64,000 bases of DNA from Comamonas sp. (GCA_021166775.1 JAJPEQ010000010.1:1-64000); one strand, 5' to 3'; counted from the stretch's first letter, positions 51,213-60,278 are shown. Translations and numbers: made by a program. Notes: generated from the sequence alone by a model not told the origin.

Positions 51213-51659
51213 CTACCCCGGAATGTCCGGCTCGACGAGCGCGGCGAGCTGAAGCAGGGATTCTTGCCAGCCCAGGTAGCACGCCTCGACCGGGATCGCC
51301 TCGGGAATGCCGGCCTGCTCGATGCTGACTTCGGTGCCGCACGTGACCGCCCGCAGCCGCACGGTCACGTGCATCTGGCCGGGCAGGCCGGGGTCGTCGA
51401 ACCGGTCGGTGTACTCGACGAGTTCGCCGGGGGTCAACTTCAGGTACTCGCCGCCGAAAGAGTGGCTTTGGCCGGTCGAAAAATTCTCGAACGACATCCT
51501 GAAGCTGCCGCCCACCCGGCCATCGAATTGATGGACGTGACAGATGAATCCGTGGGGCGGCAGCCACTTGGCCAGGGCCGCGCCGTGCGCGAAGGCGCGG
51601 TAAACCTTGTCGGGCGGCGCGCGCAGCACGCGGTGCAAGCGGACGGTTCCGGTGGGCAT
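51213..51659 (-). CDS. SRPBCC/AHSA1-family protein
   Basis: A 148-residue START-like protein: VRLHRVLRAPPDKVYRAFAHG at the first strand-helix and a C-terminal helix near GWQESLLQLAALVE. It probably binds a hydrophobic ligand or acts as an Aha1-like stress protein. Start 51659 (MPTGTVRL) has GGGAGAAACG upstream. Confidence 0.88.
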   Translation of the reverse strand: MPTGTVRLHRVLRAPPDKVYRAFAHGAALAKWLPPHGFICHVHQFDGRVGGSFRMSFENFSTGQSHSFGGEYLKLTPGELVEYTDRFDDPGLPGQMHVTVRLRAVTCGTEVSIEQAGIPEAIPVEACYLGWQESLLQLAALVEPDIPG

Positions 51660-51675
51660 GATCGTTTCTCCCGAT

Positions 51676-52113
51676 TCAAGTGGCGGCCACGTTGACCATC
51701 CACGGTGTGCCAAAGCGGTCGGTCACCATGCCGAAGCCAGCCGACCAGAAGGTACGGCCGAACGGCATGGTGAGCTGGCCGCCTTGCGCCAGGGCGTCGA
51801 ACAGGCGCCTGCCTTCGGCAACATCGTCCGCCTGGATCGATACCCACATGCCGTGCGGCTTGGCGTAGGCTCCCGCGCAGCCTTCGTCGGCGCCTGGCAG
51901 CGCGTCGGAGCCCATCAGTGACTGCGCGCCGATCTTCAGGTGCACGTGCATCAGGCGGTCTTTCGCCTCGGGCGAAATGGGCGGGTTCTGAGGGTCCGGC
52001 GGGATCTCGCCGAAGGTGCTCTGGTGCACGACGATGCCCTTGAACAGTTCCTGATAGAACGCAAAGGCTGCGCGGCAGTTGCCGTCGAAATTGAGGTAGG
52101 GGGTGAATTGCAT
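51676..52113 (-). CDS. VOC-family PhnB-like protein
   Basis: A 145-residue protein opening MQFTPYLNFDGNCRAAFAFY and ending FGTPWMVN, the signature of PhnB/DUF1428-type VOC proteins. ATG 52113 is supported by GGAGACAGC just upstream. The gap to the AHSA1 gene is 16 bp. Confidence 0.9.
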   Translation of the reverse strand: MQFTPYLNFDGNCRAAFAFYQELFKGIVVHQSTFGEIPPDPQNPPISPEAKDRLMHVHLKIGAQSLMGSDALPGADEGCAGAYAKPHGMWVSIQADDVAEGRRLFDALAQGGQLTMPFGRTFWSAGFGMVTDRFGTPWMVNVAAT

Positions 52114-52153
52114 GCTGTCTCCAGGTTGAACCGGGTGTGTCGGGCGCCGTGGG

Positions 52154-52642
52154 TCAGTGGCCCGCCACGGCGGCCTCAATGGCGGCGACGTCGATCTTTT
52201 TCATGACCATCATGGCGTCGAAGGCGCGCTTGGCGGCGGCGCGGTCGGCGCCAGCGATGGCCTGCGTCAGCGCAATCGGCGTGATCTGCCACGAGATGCC
52301 CCATCGGTCCCTGCACCAGCCGCATTCAACTTCCTGACCGCCGTGGCCGACGATGGCGTTCCAGTAGCGGTCGGTCTCGGCCTGGTCGGCGGTGGCGACC
52401 TGGAACGAGAACGCGTGGCTGTGCTCCACGCCCGGCCCGCCGTTCAGGCCCACGCAGGGCAGGCCCAGCACGGTGAACTCGACGACCAGCACATCGCCCG
52501 CCTTGCCTGCGGGATAGTCGCCCGGTGCGCGGTGAACCGCGCCGACCGCCGAATCGGGAAAGGTTTCGGCGTAGAAGCGCGCCGCTTCCTCCGCGTCGCG
52601 CTCATACCAGAGGCAGATGGTGTTCTTCGCGGGCTGGGTCAC
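52154..52642 (-). CDS. VOC-family protein, 3-demethylubiquinone methyltransferase-like fold
   Basis: A 162-residue VOC protein: CLWYERDAEEAARFYAETFPDS, a middle block GLNGGPGVEHSHAFSFQV, and GISWQITPIAL. Despite frequent naming after 3-demethylubiquinone methyltransferase it has no methyltransferase motif. I chose GTG 52642 (GAGG upstream) because no ATG fits; the track start at 52789 is unsupported. It is first in the cluster, divergent from a TetR regulator. Confidence 0.85.
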   Translation of the reverse strand: MTQPAKNTICLWYERDAEEAARFYAETFPDSAVGAVHRAPGDYPAGKAGDVLVVEFTVLGLPCVGLNGGPGVEHSHAFSFQVATADQAETDRYWNAIVGHGGQEVECGWCRDRWGISWQITPIALTQAIAGADRAAAKRAFDAMMVMKKIDVAAIEAAVAGH

Positions 52643-52771
52643 GTCATTACCTCGTGTGGGACTCAAGAACCGGCGGCCCTCGGCGCGGGCTTCGCGCCTG
52701 GGGGGGTGTCGGCCGCGAAATGGCAGCCGGAAAGTCGTCGATATGGGCTTCGAATCCCATGCGCGGACTCT

Positions 52772-52835
52772 TTTGTGGACAATGTACACTTATCTTGAGC
52801 TTCAAACTGAACGCCGTCCACATTTAACCCACAAA
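52772..52835. promoter_or_regulatory. Inverted repeats in the TetR/VOC divergent region
   Basis: TGTGGAC (52774-52780) faces GTCCACA (52816-52822), and TTTGTGG (52772-52778) faces CCACAAA (52829-52835). TGTACA lies between them. They sit just before the TetR start and could be its autoregulatory operator; this is inferred from position only. Confidence 0.4.
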
Positions 52836-52837
52836 TT

Positions 52838-53488
52838 TTGTCGGATAACGCTTTGTCACCAACGACCCGAGATACCTACCGCCATGGCGACCTGCGCCGC
52901 GCACTGCTGGACGCGGCGGTCGCTCTGGCGCGCGAAGGCGGCCCGCAGGCCGTCGTGCTGCGCGAAGCCACGCGCCGCGCCGGCGTGGCGCCCAATGCCG
53001 CGTATCGCCACTTCGCCAACCACCGGGCACTGTTCGATGCAGTGCGCGGCATCGCGCTGGCCGAGGTTGCGCGCGCGATGGAGGCTGAATTGGCGCTGGC
53101 CGAGGCGCTTCCCGATCCGGCCGAGCGTGCGCGAGCGCAAGTGGCCGCCGTCGGCCGTGGTTACCTGGCTTTTGCGCGGCGCGAGGTGGGGCTGTTTCGC
53201 ACCGCTTTCTTCGGCGGCGACACGCTGACCACCGAGTGGCCTGCGGACGCATTGCCGGTAGGGGAGCGTGGCCTCGATCCGTTGCAGTTGCTCAGCTACG
53301 CGCTCGACGCCGCGGTGCAGGCGGGCGTGCTGCCAGCCGAGCGCCGACCCGGCGCCGAGTTCTTGGCTTGGTCGGCCGTGCACGGTCTGGCCCTGCTGTT
53401 GATCGAGGGGCCACTGCAGGACGCCAATGCGACGCTGCGCCAGCAGCTCGCAGCGCGCCTGCTTCGTATGGTTGAAAACGGTCTTTAG
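52838..53488 (+). CDS. TetR-family transcriptional regulator
   Basis: A 216-residue repressor-type protein. N-terminal helix-turn-helix (about 12-60; YRHGDLRRALLDAAVALARE, VLREATRRAGVAPNAAYRHFANHRALFDAV) and a C-terminal ligand domain containing a TetR_C-like WHG-type sequence (AWSAVHGLALLLIEGPL). It starts at TTG 52838 or 52853, as no ATG fits. It is divergent from the five-gene VOC/AHSA1/DHFR cluster, its likely target. Confidence 0.9.
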   Translation: MSDNALSPTTRDTYRHGDLRRALLDAAVALAREGGPQAVVLREATRRAGVAPNAAYRHFANHRALFDAVRGIALAEVARAMEAELALAEALPDPAERARAQVAAVGRGYLAFARREVGLFRTAFFGGDTLTTEWPADALPVGERGLDPLQLLSYALDAAVQAGVLPAERRPGAEFLAWSAVHGLALLLIEGPLQDANATLRQQLAARLLRMVENGL

Positions 53489-53528
53489 CCCAATACCAGA
53501 AAGCGCCAACAGCTATAAAATTCAATTA
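53485..53528 (+). repeat. Dispersed intergenic repeat, copy 6
   Basis: CCCAATACCAGAAAGCGCC followed by AACAGCTATAAAATTC, between the TetR gene and metH (N-terminal half). AAAGCGC and AGCTATAAAA match the family; this copy lacks the AAATATGG arm. Confidence 0.6.
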
Positions 53529-53537
53529 CCTCGGCAT

Positions 53538-54572
53538 TCACGCGTGCGCCGGATAAAACAGCCTGCGCGCGGCCACGGGCGCCACCGCCTTGGCGATCGC
53601 GCTGATGTGCTCGGGCGTCGTGCCGCAGCAGCCGCCGACGATGTTCACGAGGCCCTCGGCGGCGAATTCGTGCAGCAATCGGCTCGTCACCTCGGGCGTT
53701 TCGTCAAAGCCCGTGTCGCTCATCGGGTTGGGCAGGCCGGCATTGGGATAGCAGCTGATGAAGGTGTCGGGCGCGGCCTTGGCCAGCTCCTGGATGTAGG
53801 GGCGCATGAGCGCAGCGCCCAGCGCGCAGTTCAGCCCCACCGCCAGCGGATGGGCGTGACGCACGCTGTGCCAGAAGGCGGTGACGGTCTGCCCCGAGAG
53901 GATGCGGCCTGACGCGTCGGTGACGGTGCCGCTGATGATGAGCGGCAGGCGCTCGCCGGTTTCCTCCTGCACCTCGTCGATCGCGAACAACGCCGCCTTG
54001 GCGTTGAGCGTGTCGAAGATGGTCTCGACCATCAGCACATCGGCGCCGCCCTCGATCAGGCCGCTCGCCTGCTCATGGTAGGCCGCGCGCAGTTGCTCGA
54101 AGGTGATGTTGCGCGCCCCGGGGTCGTTCACGTCGGGGCTGATGCTCGCGGTCTTGGGGGTGGGGCCGATCGCGCCAACGACGAAGCGCGGCTTGTCGGG
54201 CGTGGAGAACTGGTCGCAGGCCGCGCGCGCCAGCCGGGCCGCCGCCACGTTCATCTCACGCGCCAGATCCTGCATGTCGTAATCCATCTGCGCGACGCTG
54301 GTGGCGCCAAAGGTGTCGGTCTCGATCAGATCGGCCCCGGCGGCGAGGTAGCCCTGGTGGATGTCGCTGATGAACTGCGGCTGCGTGAGCACGAGCAGTT
54401 CGTTGTTGCCCTTGACGTCCTTGTGGAAATCCTTGAAACGCTCGCCGCGGAACTGCGCCTCGCTGAGTTTCAGACGCTGCACCATGGTGCCCATCGCCCC
54501 GTCGAGGATGACGATGCGGTGCTTCAGGATGTCGGGCAGTTGCTGCGCGCGGGTGTAGTGCGGGAGAGTCAT
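53538..54572 (-). CDS. metH: Methionine synthase, homocysteine-binding half (split MetH)
   Basis: A 344-residue stand-alone homocysteine S-methyltransferase domain: [42 protein letters not shown] and the zinc cysteines in the final [13 protein letters not shown]. It must work with the 913-residue half at 41414-44155, about 9.4 kb away on the other strand. Start 54572 (MTLPHYT) is chosen over 54644. No SAH riboswitch is visible upstream of this half. Confidence 0.95.
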   Translation of the reverse strand: MTLPHYTRAQQLPDILKHRIVILDGAMGTMVQRLKLSEAQFRGERFKDFHKDVKGNNELLVLTQPQFISDIHQGYLAAGADLIETDTFGATSVAQMDYDMQDLAREMNVAAARLARAACDQFSTPDKPRFVVGAIGPTPKTASISPDVNDPGARNITFEQLRAAYHEQASGLIEGGADVLMVETIFDTLNAKAALFAIDEVQEETGERLPLIISGTVTDASGRILSGQTVTAFWHSVRHAHPLAVGLNCALGAALMRPYIQELAKAAPDTFISCYPNAGLPNPMSDTGFDETPEVTSRLLHEFAAEGLVNIVGGCCGTTPEHISAIAKAVAPVAARRLFYPAHA

Positions 54573-54653
54573 GCGGCGATTGTAGGAAGTCGATTGCCGG
54601 ACAATCACGCTGGCGCGGGCAGACGCGCGGCCCATGGCCACCACGCTTGTTCA

Positions 54654-54706
54654 TAAAGAAATATGGCTCTAGCGCCCGCCAATCAAGCGCGAGCAGCTAT
54701 TTATTC
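54654..54706 (+). repeat. Dispersed intergenic repeat, copy 7
   Basis: AAAGAAATATGGCTCTAGCG, CCAATCAAGCGCGAGCAGC, then TATTTATTC, upstream of recQ. It is the best-preserved copy, with AAATATGG, CTAGCGC/GCGC arms and AGCTATTTAT, and aligns with copy 1. Confidence 0.68.
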
Positions 54707-54715
54707 GGTAGTCCT

Positions 54716-56587
54716 TTGTCTTCATCACTTTCCATCCTGCGCGAGGTTTTCGGCTACGAGCAGTTTCGCGGCCCGCAGGCGGCCATCATCGAGCACGTCG
54801 TGCAAGGCGGCGACGCGCTCGTGCTCATGCCCACGGGCGGCGGCAAGTCGCTGTGCTATCAGATTCCGGCCATCGCGCGCCAGCAGGCGGGCCGGGGCAT
54901 CACCCTGGTCGTCTCGCCGCTGATCGCGCTGATGCACGACCAGGTCGGGGCGCTGCGCGAAGCGGGCGTCGCGGCGGCCTTTCTCAATTCGACGCAGGAT
55001 TGGCAGCAGACGCTGCGGGTGGAGCAGCAACTGGCGCGTGGCGAGATCACGCTGCTGTACGCCGCGCCCGAGCGCGTGGTGAGCGAGCGTTTTCTGAACC
55101 TGCTCGACGACCTGCGCGGGCGCGACGCGCTGGCGCTCTTCGCCATCGACGAGGCGCACTGCGTGAGCCAGTGGGGCCACGACTTTCGCCCCGAATACCG
55201 CCAGCTCGCGCTGCTGGCCGAACGCTATCCCGGCGTACCGCGCATCGCGCTCACGGCCACCGCCGACGCGCTCACGCGCGCCGACATCCTCGAAGGCCTG
55301 CGGCTGCAGGCGGCGCGGCTGTTCGTGAGCAGTTTCGACCGGCCCAACATCCGCTACCGCGTCGAGGAAAAAAAGGAGCCGCTGGCGCAGCTGCTGCGCT
55401 TCATCGAGCACGAGCACGCCCAGGATGCGGGCATCGTCTACTGCCAGTCGCGCAGGCGGGTCGAGGAAATGGCGCAGGCGCTCGTGGACGCGGGCATCCA
55501 GGCACTGCCCTACCACGCCGGCATGCCCGCCGAGATTCGCCAGACCCACCAGGACCGGTTCCTGCGCGAGGACGCCATCGTGATGGTCGCGACCATCGCC
55601 TTCGGCATGGGCATCGACAAACCCGACGTGCGCTTCGTCGCCCATGTGGACATGCCGCGCAACATCGAGGGCTACTACCAGGAGACGGGCCGCGCCGGAC
55701 GCGATGGCCTGGCCGCCGACGCCTGGATGATCTACGGCCTGCAGGACGTGGTGAATCAGCGGCGCATGATCGACGAAGGCGACGCGTCCGAAGAGTTCAA
55801 GGCCGTGCTGCGCGGCAAGCTCGACGCGCTGCTGGCGCTGGCCGAGGCCACCGACTGCCGCCGCCAACGGCTGCTGGCCTACTTCGGCGAGGCGTCCAAG
55901 CCCTGCGGCAACTGCGACAACTGCCTGCACCCACCCGCCGTGTGGGATGGCACGGATGCGGCGCGCAAGCTCCTGTCCACCATCTACCGCGTGCACGCGG
56001 CCAGCGGCCTGACCTTCGGCATGGGGCACCTGATGGACATCGTGCGCGGCAAAGCCACCAACAAGGTGCGCCAGTTCGGCCACGAGCGGCTCTCCACCTT
56101 CAACGTGGGCGCCGAGTACAGCGAGAGCCAGCTGCGCGCCGTGCTGCGCCAGCTGCTCGCCCGGGAAGCGATCGGAGTGCAGCGCATCCAGCTCGACGGC
56201 GGGCGGGCCTTCGACACGCTGACGCTCGGCGCCAGCGCACGGGAGTTGCTGCGCGGCGAAGAGCAGGTGCTGCTGCGCGAGGCCAGCGCGTTGGCGCGCG
56301 GCAAATCCAGGTCCAGGTCACGCCGAGGCGCGCCCGCGGCGGCCGCGGCCGATCTCGGGCCCGAGGCACAGATGCGCTTCATCAACCTCAAGGCCTGGCG
56401 CGCCGAGGTCGCGCGCAAGCACGGCCTGCCGGCCTATGTGGTGTTTCAGGACACGACGCTCGCGGCGATTGCCCACCGCAATCCGGCGTCGCTCGCCGAC
56501 CTGTCGGGCATCCCCGCCATGGGCGTCAAGCGGCTGGAGGCCTACGGCGCGCAGGTTCTGCAGGTGTGCCAACAAACCCAAACGTGA
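54716..56587 (+). CDS. recQ: ATP-dependent DNA helicase RecQ
   Basis: About 623 residues. Walker A MPTGGGKSLCYQ, DEAH box (FAIDEAHCVSQWGHDFRPEY), helicase motif VI QETGRAGRDG, zinc-binding CGNCDNC, winged-helix RQC domain and a C-terminal HRDC domain (about 545-620). It unwinds recombination and replication intermediates. The start is probably TTG 54716; the track start at 54647 would translate the dispersed repeat. RBS is weak. Confidence 0.94.
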   Translation: MSSSLSILREVFGYEQFRGPQAAIIEHVVQGGDALVLMPTGGGKSLCYQIPAIARQQAGRGITLVVSPLIALMHDQVGALREAGVAAAFLNSTQDWQQTLRVEQQLARGEITLLYAAPERVVSERFLNLLDDLRGRDALALFAIDEAHCVSQWGHDFRPEYRQLALLAERYPGVPRIALTATADALTRADILEGLRLQAARLFVSSFDRPNIRYRVEEKKEPLAQLLRFIEHEHAQDAGIVYCQSRRRVEEMAQALVDAGIQALPYHAGMPAEIRQTHQDRFLREDAIVMVATIAFGMGIDKPDVRFVAHVDMPRNIEGYYQETGRAGRDGLAADAWMIYGLQDVVNQRRMIDEGDASEEFKAVLRGKLDALLALAEATDCRRQRLLAYFGEASKPCGNCDNCLHPPAVWDGTDAARKLLSTIYRVHAASGLTFGMGHLMDIVRGKATNKVRQFGHERLSTFNVGAEYSESQLRAVLRQLLAREAIGVQRIQLDGGRAFDTLTLGASARELLRGEEQVLLREASALARGKSRSRSRRGAPAAAAADLGPEAQMRFINLKAWRAEVARKHGLPAYVVFQDTTLAAIAHRNPASLADLSGIPAMGVKRLEAYGAQVLQVCQQTQT

Positions 56588-56819
56588 GGCCACACACCCG
56601 TTTTTTTGCGCAATTGTGTTGCGTATTGCACCACTGACACGTAAAAAGCGCTTGCATCGCCGTGGAAATTAAAGAACAGTAGCGTATTGGCGGGCATGCG
56701 TCCGTCAAGAAGGTTACGGTGATCCGTCAGTTTTCGCGCATAGGGCTTCTTAGGTGATTCACTGGTGGCGGTTTCGGGACTCCGTGGTTCCATTTTTTGT
56801 TTATTAGGAGCCCCATTTC
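56588..56819 (+). promoter_or_regulatory. Long structured-looking leader of RRM gene
   Basis: 232 bp between recQ and the RRM gene. The distal part contains TTAGGAGCCCC ahead of the ATG and a U-rich stretch (CATTTTTTGTTTATTAG). Long leaders of this kind are typical of cold-induced RNA-binding protein genes. I could not assign it to a known riboswitch class or fix a promoter. Confidence 0.4.
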
Positions 56820-57242
56820 ATGGGCAACAAACTGTACGTCGGCAACCTGCCGTACTCGGTACGCGACGAAGATCTGCAGCAGGCCTTCGGGCAATTCGGC
56901 GTGGTCACCAGCGCCAAGGTCATGATGGAGCGCGACACCGGCCGTTCCAAGGGTTTCGGCTTTGTCGAAATGGGCAGCGACGCCGAGGCGCAGCAAGCCA
57001 TCAATGGCATGAACGGTCAGCCTCTGGGCGGTCGCAGCCTGGTGGTGAACGAAGCACGTCCCATGGAAGCTCGTCCCCCGCGTTCGGGCGGCTTTGGCGG
57101 CGGCCGCAGTGGTGGCGGCGGCTTTGGCGGCGGCCGCGGTGAAGGCGGTGGCGGCGGCTTCCGCAGCCCCTACGGCGGCGGTGGTCGTCATGGTGGCGGC
57201 GGCGGTCGCGGCGGCTACGATGGTGGCGGCAGCAGCTACTGA
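56820..57242 (+). CDS. Glycine-rich RRM RNA-binding protein
   Basis: A 140-residue protein. One RRM (about 3-80) with RNP2 KLYVGNLPY and RNP1 SKGFGFVEM, then a Gly/Arg-rich tail (FGGGRSGGGGFGGG). This is the bacterial Rbp family, often induced by cold and acting on mRNA. The tail is low-complexity and could promote self-association. A strong terminator follows 15 bp later. Confidence 0.95.
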   Translation: MGNKLYVGNLPYSVRDEDLQQAFGQFGVVTSAKVMMERDTGRSKGFGFVEMGSDAEAQQAINGMNGQPLGGRSLVVNEARPMEARPPRSGGFGGGRSGGGGFGGGRGEGGGGGFRSPYGGGGRHGGGGGRGGYDGGGSSY

Positions 57243-57257
57243 GTCACCTCAATCACG

Positions 57258-57283
57258 AAAAAGCTCCTGCGGGAGCTTTTTTG
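57258..57283 (+). terminator. Rho-independent terminator of RRM gene
   Basis: AAAAAGCTCC, loop TGCG, GGAGCTTTTT, then TG. The flanking A and T runs make it usable from both directions. Confidence 0.92.
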
Positions 57284-57311
57284 TTGGGCGCTCTCAGCGC
57301 CCGTGCCGGCT

Positions 57312-58094
57312 CTACTCCCCTTCGCGCCGCTTGCGCGGCTGACGCGCCATCAGGCGGTCGAACCACCCATTGGGAAGCAGCGGCAGCACCCGCGCCACGA
57401 TCGCCATGGGCCACGGAATCACGCGATAACTGGCGCGCGAGGCAATGGCCCGCGCCGCCCGCCGGGCAAATGCGTCGGCCGTGAGCAAAAAAGGCATGGG
57501 GTAGCGGTTGCGCGCCGTCAGCGGTGTGGCCACGAACCCGGGACACAGCGTGAGCACGCTCACCCCGCTGCCGCCGAGTTCGCTGCGCAGGCTTTCGCAG
57601 TAGCTGATGACCGCCGCCTTGCTCGCGCAATACGCCGCCTGTCCGGGCACCCCCCGCACGCCCGCGACGCTCGCCACCGCGACGAGGCGCCCACGGCCGC
57701 GCTCGCGCATCGGCCCCAGGAAAGGCTGGAAGGTGGCGGCCAGCCCGGTGACATTGGTGGCGAGCGTACGCGCCAGCACGTCGAGATCCTGTGCCGCCCC
57801 CGTATCCATGCCGATGCTGATGCCTGCGTTGGCGATGACCACGTCGGGCAGCCCCTGGCGGCGCAGGCACTCGTGCACCGCGGCACTCAAAGAGTCCCCA
57901 TGGCTGACATCGGCCACGTAAACGGCATGATCCCCGGCGCTGGCGCCGCCACGGCTCTCCAGCCAGGAACGCATGACAGGGCCCCGGCGCGCCACGAGCG
58001 CCAGCCGCCAGCCCGCGCGCAGGTAGTGCCCCGCAAGGGCCTGCCCTATTCCGCTGGACGCACCCGTGATGAAGACCAGGGGCGGCGCGCTCAC
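57312..58094 (-). CDS. Short-chain dehydrogenase/reductase
   Basis: A 260-residue SDR. Cofactor motif TGASSGIGQA, NAG motif VVIANAGIS, catalytic YCASKAA (Tyr-x-x-x-Lys) and a C-terminal extension with a hydrophobic patch that could touch the membrane. The start overlaps the lptC stop by ATGA, so it is translated with kdsD-kdsC-lptC. Substrate unknown; a lipid or sugar precursor is possible from context. Confidence 0.92.
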   Translation of the reverse strand: MSAPPLVFITGASSGIGQALAGHYLRAGWRLALVARRGPVMRSWLESRGGASAGDHAVYVADVSHGDSLSAAVHECLRRQGLPDVVIANAGISIGMDTGAAQDLDVLARTLATNVTGLAATFQPFLGPMRERGRGRLVAVASVAGVRGVPGQAAYCASKAAVISYCESLRSELGGSGVSVLTLCPGFVATPLTARNRYPMPFLLTADAFARRAARAIASRASYRVIPWPMAIVARVLPLLPNGWFDRLMARQPRKRREGE

Positions 58095-58720
58095 CGCCGT
58101 GGCCCGCCCTGACGGGGCTGCACCAGGCCGCGCACGTGGCCGTCCATCCTGAGCAGGCCCGCCTTGTTGTCGTAGTCGAGCGTGTCGGCCGTGACCGTGT
58201 CGCCGCCCTGGATCAGGGTGACGGGGTCGTCGGAGCGCACGCGCTCGGTCTGCGCCCAGGCCTGCAGCCGCTGTCCTTGCAGCCTCAGGGCCGGAATCGC
58301 CCGCTGCCCGGCCGCCGCCGGCGTGACGCGCTCGACCACCGCATCGCCCAGCAGGGTCACCTCGGAGCCATCGGCATTGCTGATCGCACGCTGGGCGGTG
58401 GCCGTCATGACACGCCCCTGGGCATTGGTGGAATGAATATCCACCTGGTCTATTTCCAGCGTATCGGTGTCTGGATAGTGCTGCGCGAGACGTCCGCGCA
58501 CCACGCTTTGCAGCCGCCCATCGGCATCGAACGACTTGACCGAAAAATCGCGCATGAAATAGTCTGCTTCATGCGCGGGACGCGCGGGCGCCTCGGGCTG
58601 CAGCGCCTGCGGCGCGTTGCGCACCAGCCACCAGGTGGCGAGGGCCAGCAGCCCCATGAGCGTCAGCGGCAGATACAGCGTGACCTGCTCCCAGGCGCGA
58701 TGCCAGACCAGCCGTGTCAT
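58091..58720 (-). CDS. lptC: LPS export protein LptC
   Basis: A 209-residue bitopic protein: one N-terminal helix (about 13-33) and a periplasmic OstA-like domain (YFMRDFSVKSFDADGRLQ, GDTVTADTLDYDNKAG). It links the LptBFG pump to LptA. It overlaps kdsC and the SDR gene by four bases each. lptA and lptB, which usually follow, are not present at this site. Confidence 0.9.
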   Translation of the reverse strand: MTRLVWHRAWEQVTLYLPLTLMGLLALATWWLVRNAPQALQPEAPARPAHEADYFMRDFSVKSFDADGRLQSVVRGRLAQHYPDTDTLEIDQVDIHSTNAQGRVMTATAQRAISNADGSEVTLLGDAVVERVTPAAAGQRAIPALRLQGQRLQAWAQTERVRSDDPVTLIQGGDTVTADTLDYDNKAGLLRMDGHVRGLVQPRQGGPRR

Positions 58721-59280
58721 GAAAGTTGCGCCAGCAGGCGCGCGTAGTGTCCCCCCGCCACCAGCAGCAGGTCGCACAGCTCGCGCACCGCGCCATGCCC
58801 GCCCCGGGCGTGGGTCACGTAGTGCGCCACGGCGCGCGCCTGCGCATGAGCCTGCGCCGGCGCACAGGCCCACGCTGCGCGGCGTAGCAACGGCACATCG
58901 GGCCAATCGTCGCCCATCACGGCCGTCTCTTCCCAGGACAGCGACTGTTCTGCCAACAGGGCCTCGGCGGCGGGCAGTTTGTTCTCGCATCCCAGGCGCA
59001 GGTGAACAATGCCCAGGGCGCCCAGGCGCGCGCGCAGGGCCGCCGAATCGCGCCCGCTGACCACCATGACCGCCAGCCCGGCCTGCCGCAGCAGCTTCAG
59101 GCCATGGCCATCGAGCGAATCAAAGCGCTTGAGCATTTCACCTTCGGCGGACAGGTACAGGCCGCCGTCGGTCAACACGCCATCCACGTCGAGGATCAGG
59201 CCCCGCACCGACTGAGCGCGCAGCAGCAACTCGGGCGCGAAATGCAGTGCGGGCTCCAGAGCAGGCAAGGGCGCGGTCAT
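58717..59280 (-). CDS. kdsC: 3-deoxy-D-manno-octulosonate 8-phosphate phosphatase
   Basis: A 187-residue HAD-fold phosphatase in Kdo synthesis. The catalytic loop is LILDVDGVLTDG; MVVSGRDSAAL and MGDDWPDVPLL are motifs II and IV. It overlaps kdsD at its start (ATGA-type junction at 59280) and lptC at its end. Confidence 0.95.
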   Translation of the reverse strand: MTAPLPALEPALHFAPELLLRAQSVRGLILDVDGVLTDGGLYLSAEGEMLKRFDSLDGHGLKLLRQAGLAVMVVSGRDSAALRARLGALGIVHLRLGCENKLPAAEALLAEQSLSWEETAVMGDDWPDVPLLRRAAWACAPAQAHAQARAVAHYVTHARGGHGAVRELCDLLLVAGGHYARLLAQLS

Positions 59281-60278
59281 CAGATCACCTTCGCGCGCAG
59301 CAGGTCGCCAATGTGCACGATGCCGACGAGCTTGCCCTCGCCATCGGTCACGAGAACACTCGTGATGTGGTGCTGCTCCATAAGCTGCGCCGCATCGGCG
59401 GCGAGCGCGTCGGGCGCGATGGTGCGCGGGTGCTGGTGCATGAGGTCCCCTGCGGTGAGCGCGAGCAGGTCGCTGCCCGCCTCGATGCGCCGACGCAGGT
59501 CGCCATCGGTGAAGATGCCCAGCAGATGCCCGCCCGCATCCACCACGGCCGCCGCGCCCACGGCCTTGGCGCTCATTTCGCGCATGAGAGCGCTGAAGCT
59601 CGCCCCGGGCGCCACCCGCGGCACCTCTTCGTCCCTGCGCATGACGTCACGCACCAACGTGAGCAGGCGCCGCCCCAGCGCTCCGCCCGGATGCGAACGG
59701 GCGAAATCCTCGGCGCGAAAGCCGCGTGCATCAAGCAAGGCCACGGCCAGTGCATCTCCCATGGCGATCTGCGCCGTGGTGCTGGCCGTCGGCGCCAGGT
59801 TGAGCGGGCAGGCCTCGCGCTGCACGCTGCAATCGAGCACGAGATCGGCATGCCGGGCCAGCGTGGACTGCAGGCCACCCGTGAGCGCCACGAGCGGCAC
59901 GCCTTCACGTGCGAGGACCGGCAGAAGGCTCGTGATCTCACTGCTCTCGCCGCTGTTGGAGAGCGCCAGCACCAGGTCTGAGCGCGTCACCATGCCCAGA
60001 TCGCCATGGCTGGCCTCGGCCGGGTGCACGAAAAACGAGGGCGTGCCCGTGGACGCCAGCGTGGCCGCGATCTTGCGACCGACATGCCCGCTTTTGCCCA
60101 TGCCCATGACCACGACGCGTCCCTGGATCACCAGAATGCGCGAGACCGCCTGCACAAAAGCGTCTCCGAGGCGCCCGGCCATGTCCTGCAGCGCCGCCGC
60201 TTCGGTGGTACAGGCGTCGCGGCCGAGTCGCAGGACGCGCCCGGCATCGACGTTCAGGGCGTCGGATAAAGAAATCAT
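59280..60278 (-). CDS. kdsD: Arabinose-5-phosphate isomerase
   Basis: A 332-residue enzyme making arabinose 5-phosphate for Kdo. SIS domain (about 40-175; VVMGMGKSGHVGRKIAATLA, FFVHPAEASHGDLGM), then two CBS domains (about 205-330). Start ATG 60278 (MISLSDAL) is preferred to the TTG at 60284. It heads the kdsD-kdsC-lptC-SDR transcription unit, divergent from apt. Confidence 0.95.
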   Translation of the reverse strand: MISLSDALNVDAGRVLRLGRDACTTEAAALQDMAGRLGDAFVQAVSRILVIQGRVVVMGMGKSGHVGRKIAATLASTGTPSFFVHPAEASHGDLGMVTRSDLVLALSNSGESSEITSLLPVLAREGVPLVALTGGLQSTLARHADLVLDCSVQREACPLNLAPTASTTAQIAMGDALAVALLDARGFRAEDFARSHPGGALGRRLLTLVRDVMRRDEEVPRVAPGASFSALMREMSAKAVGAAAVVDAGGHLLGIFTDGDLRRRIEAGSDLLALTAGDLMHQHPRTIAPDALAADAAQLMEQHHITSVLVTDGEGKLVGIVHIGDLLRAKVI

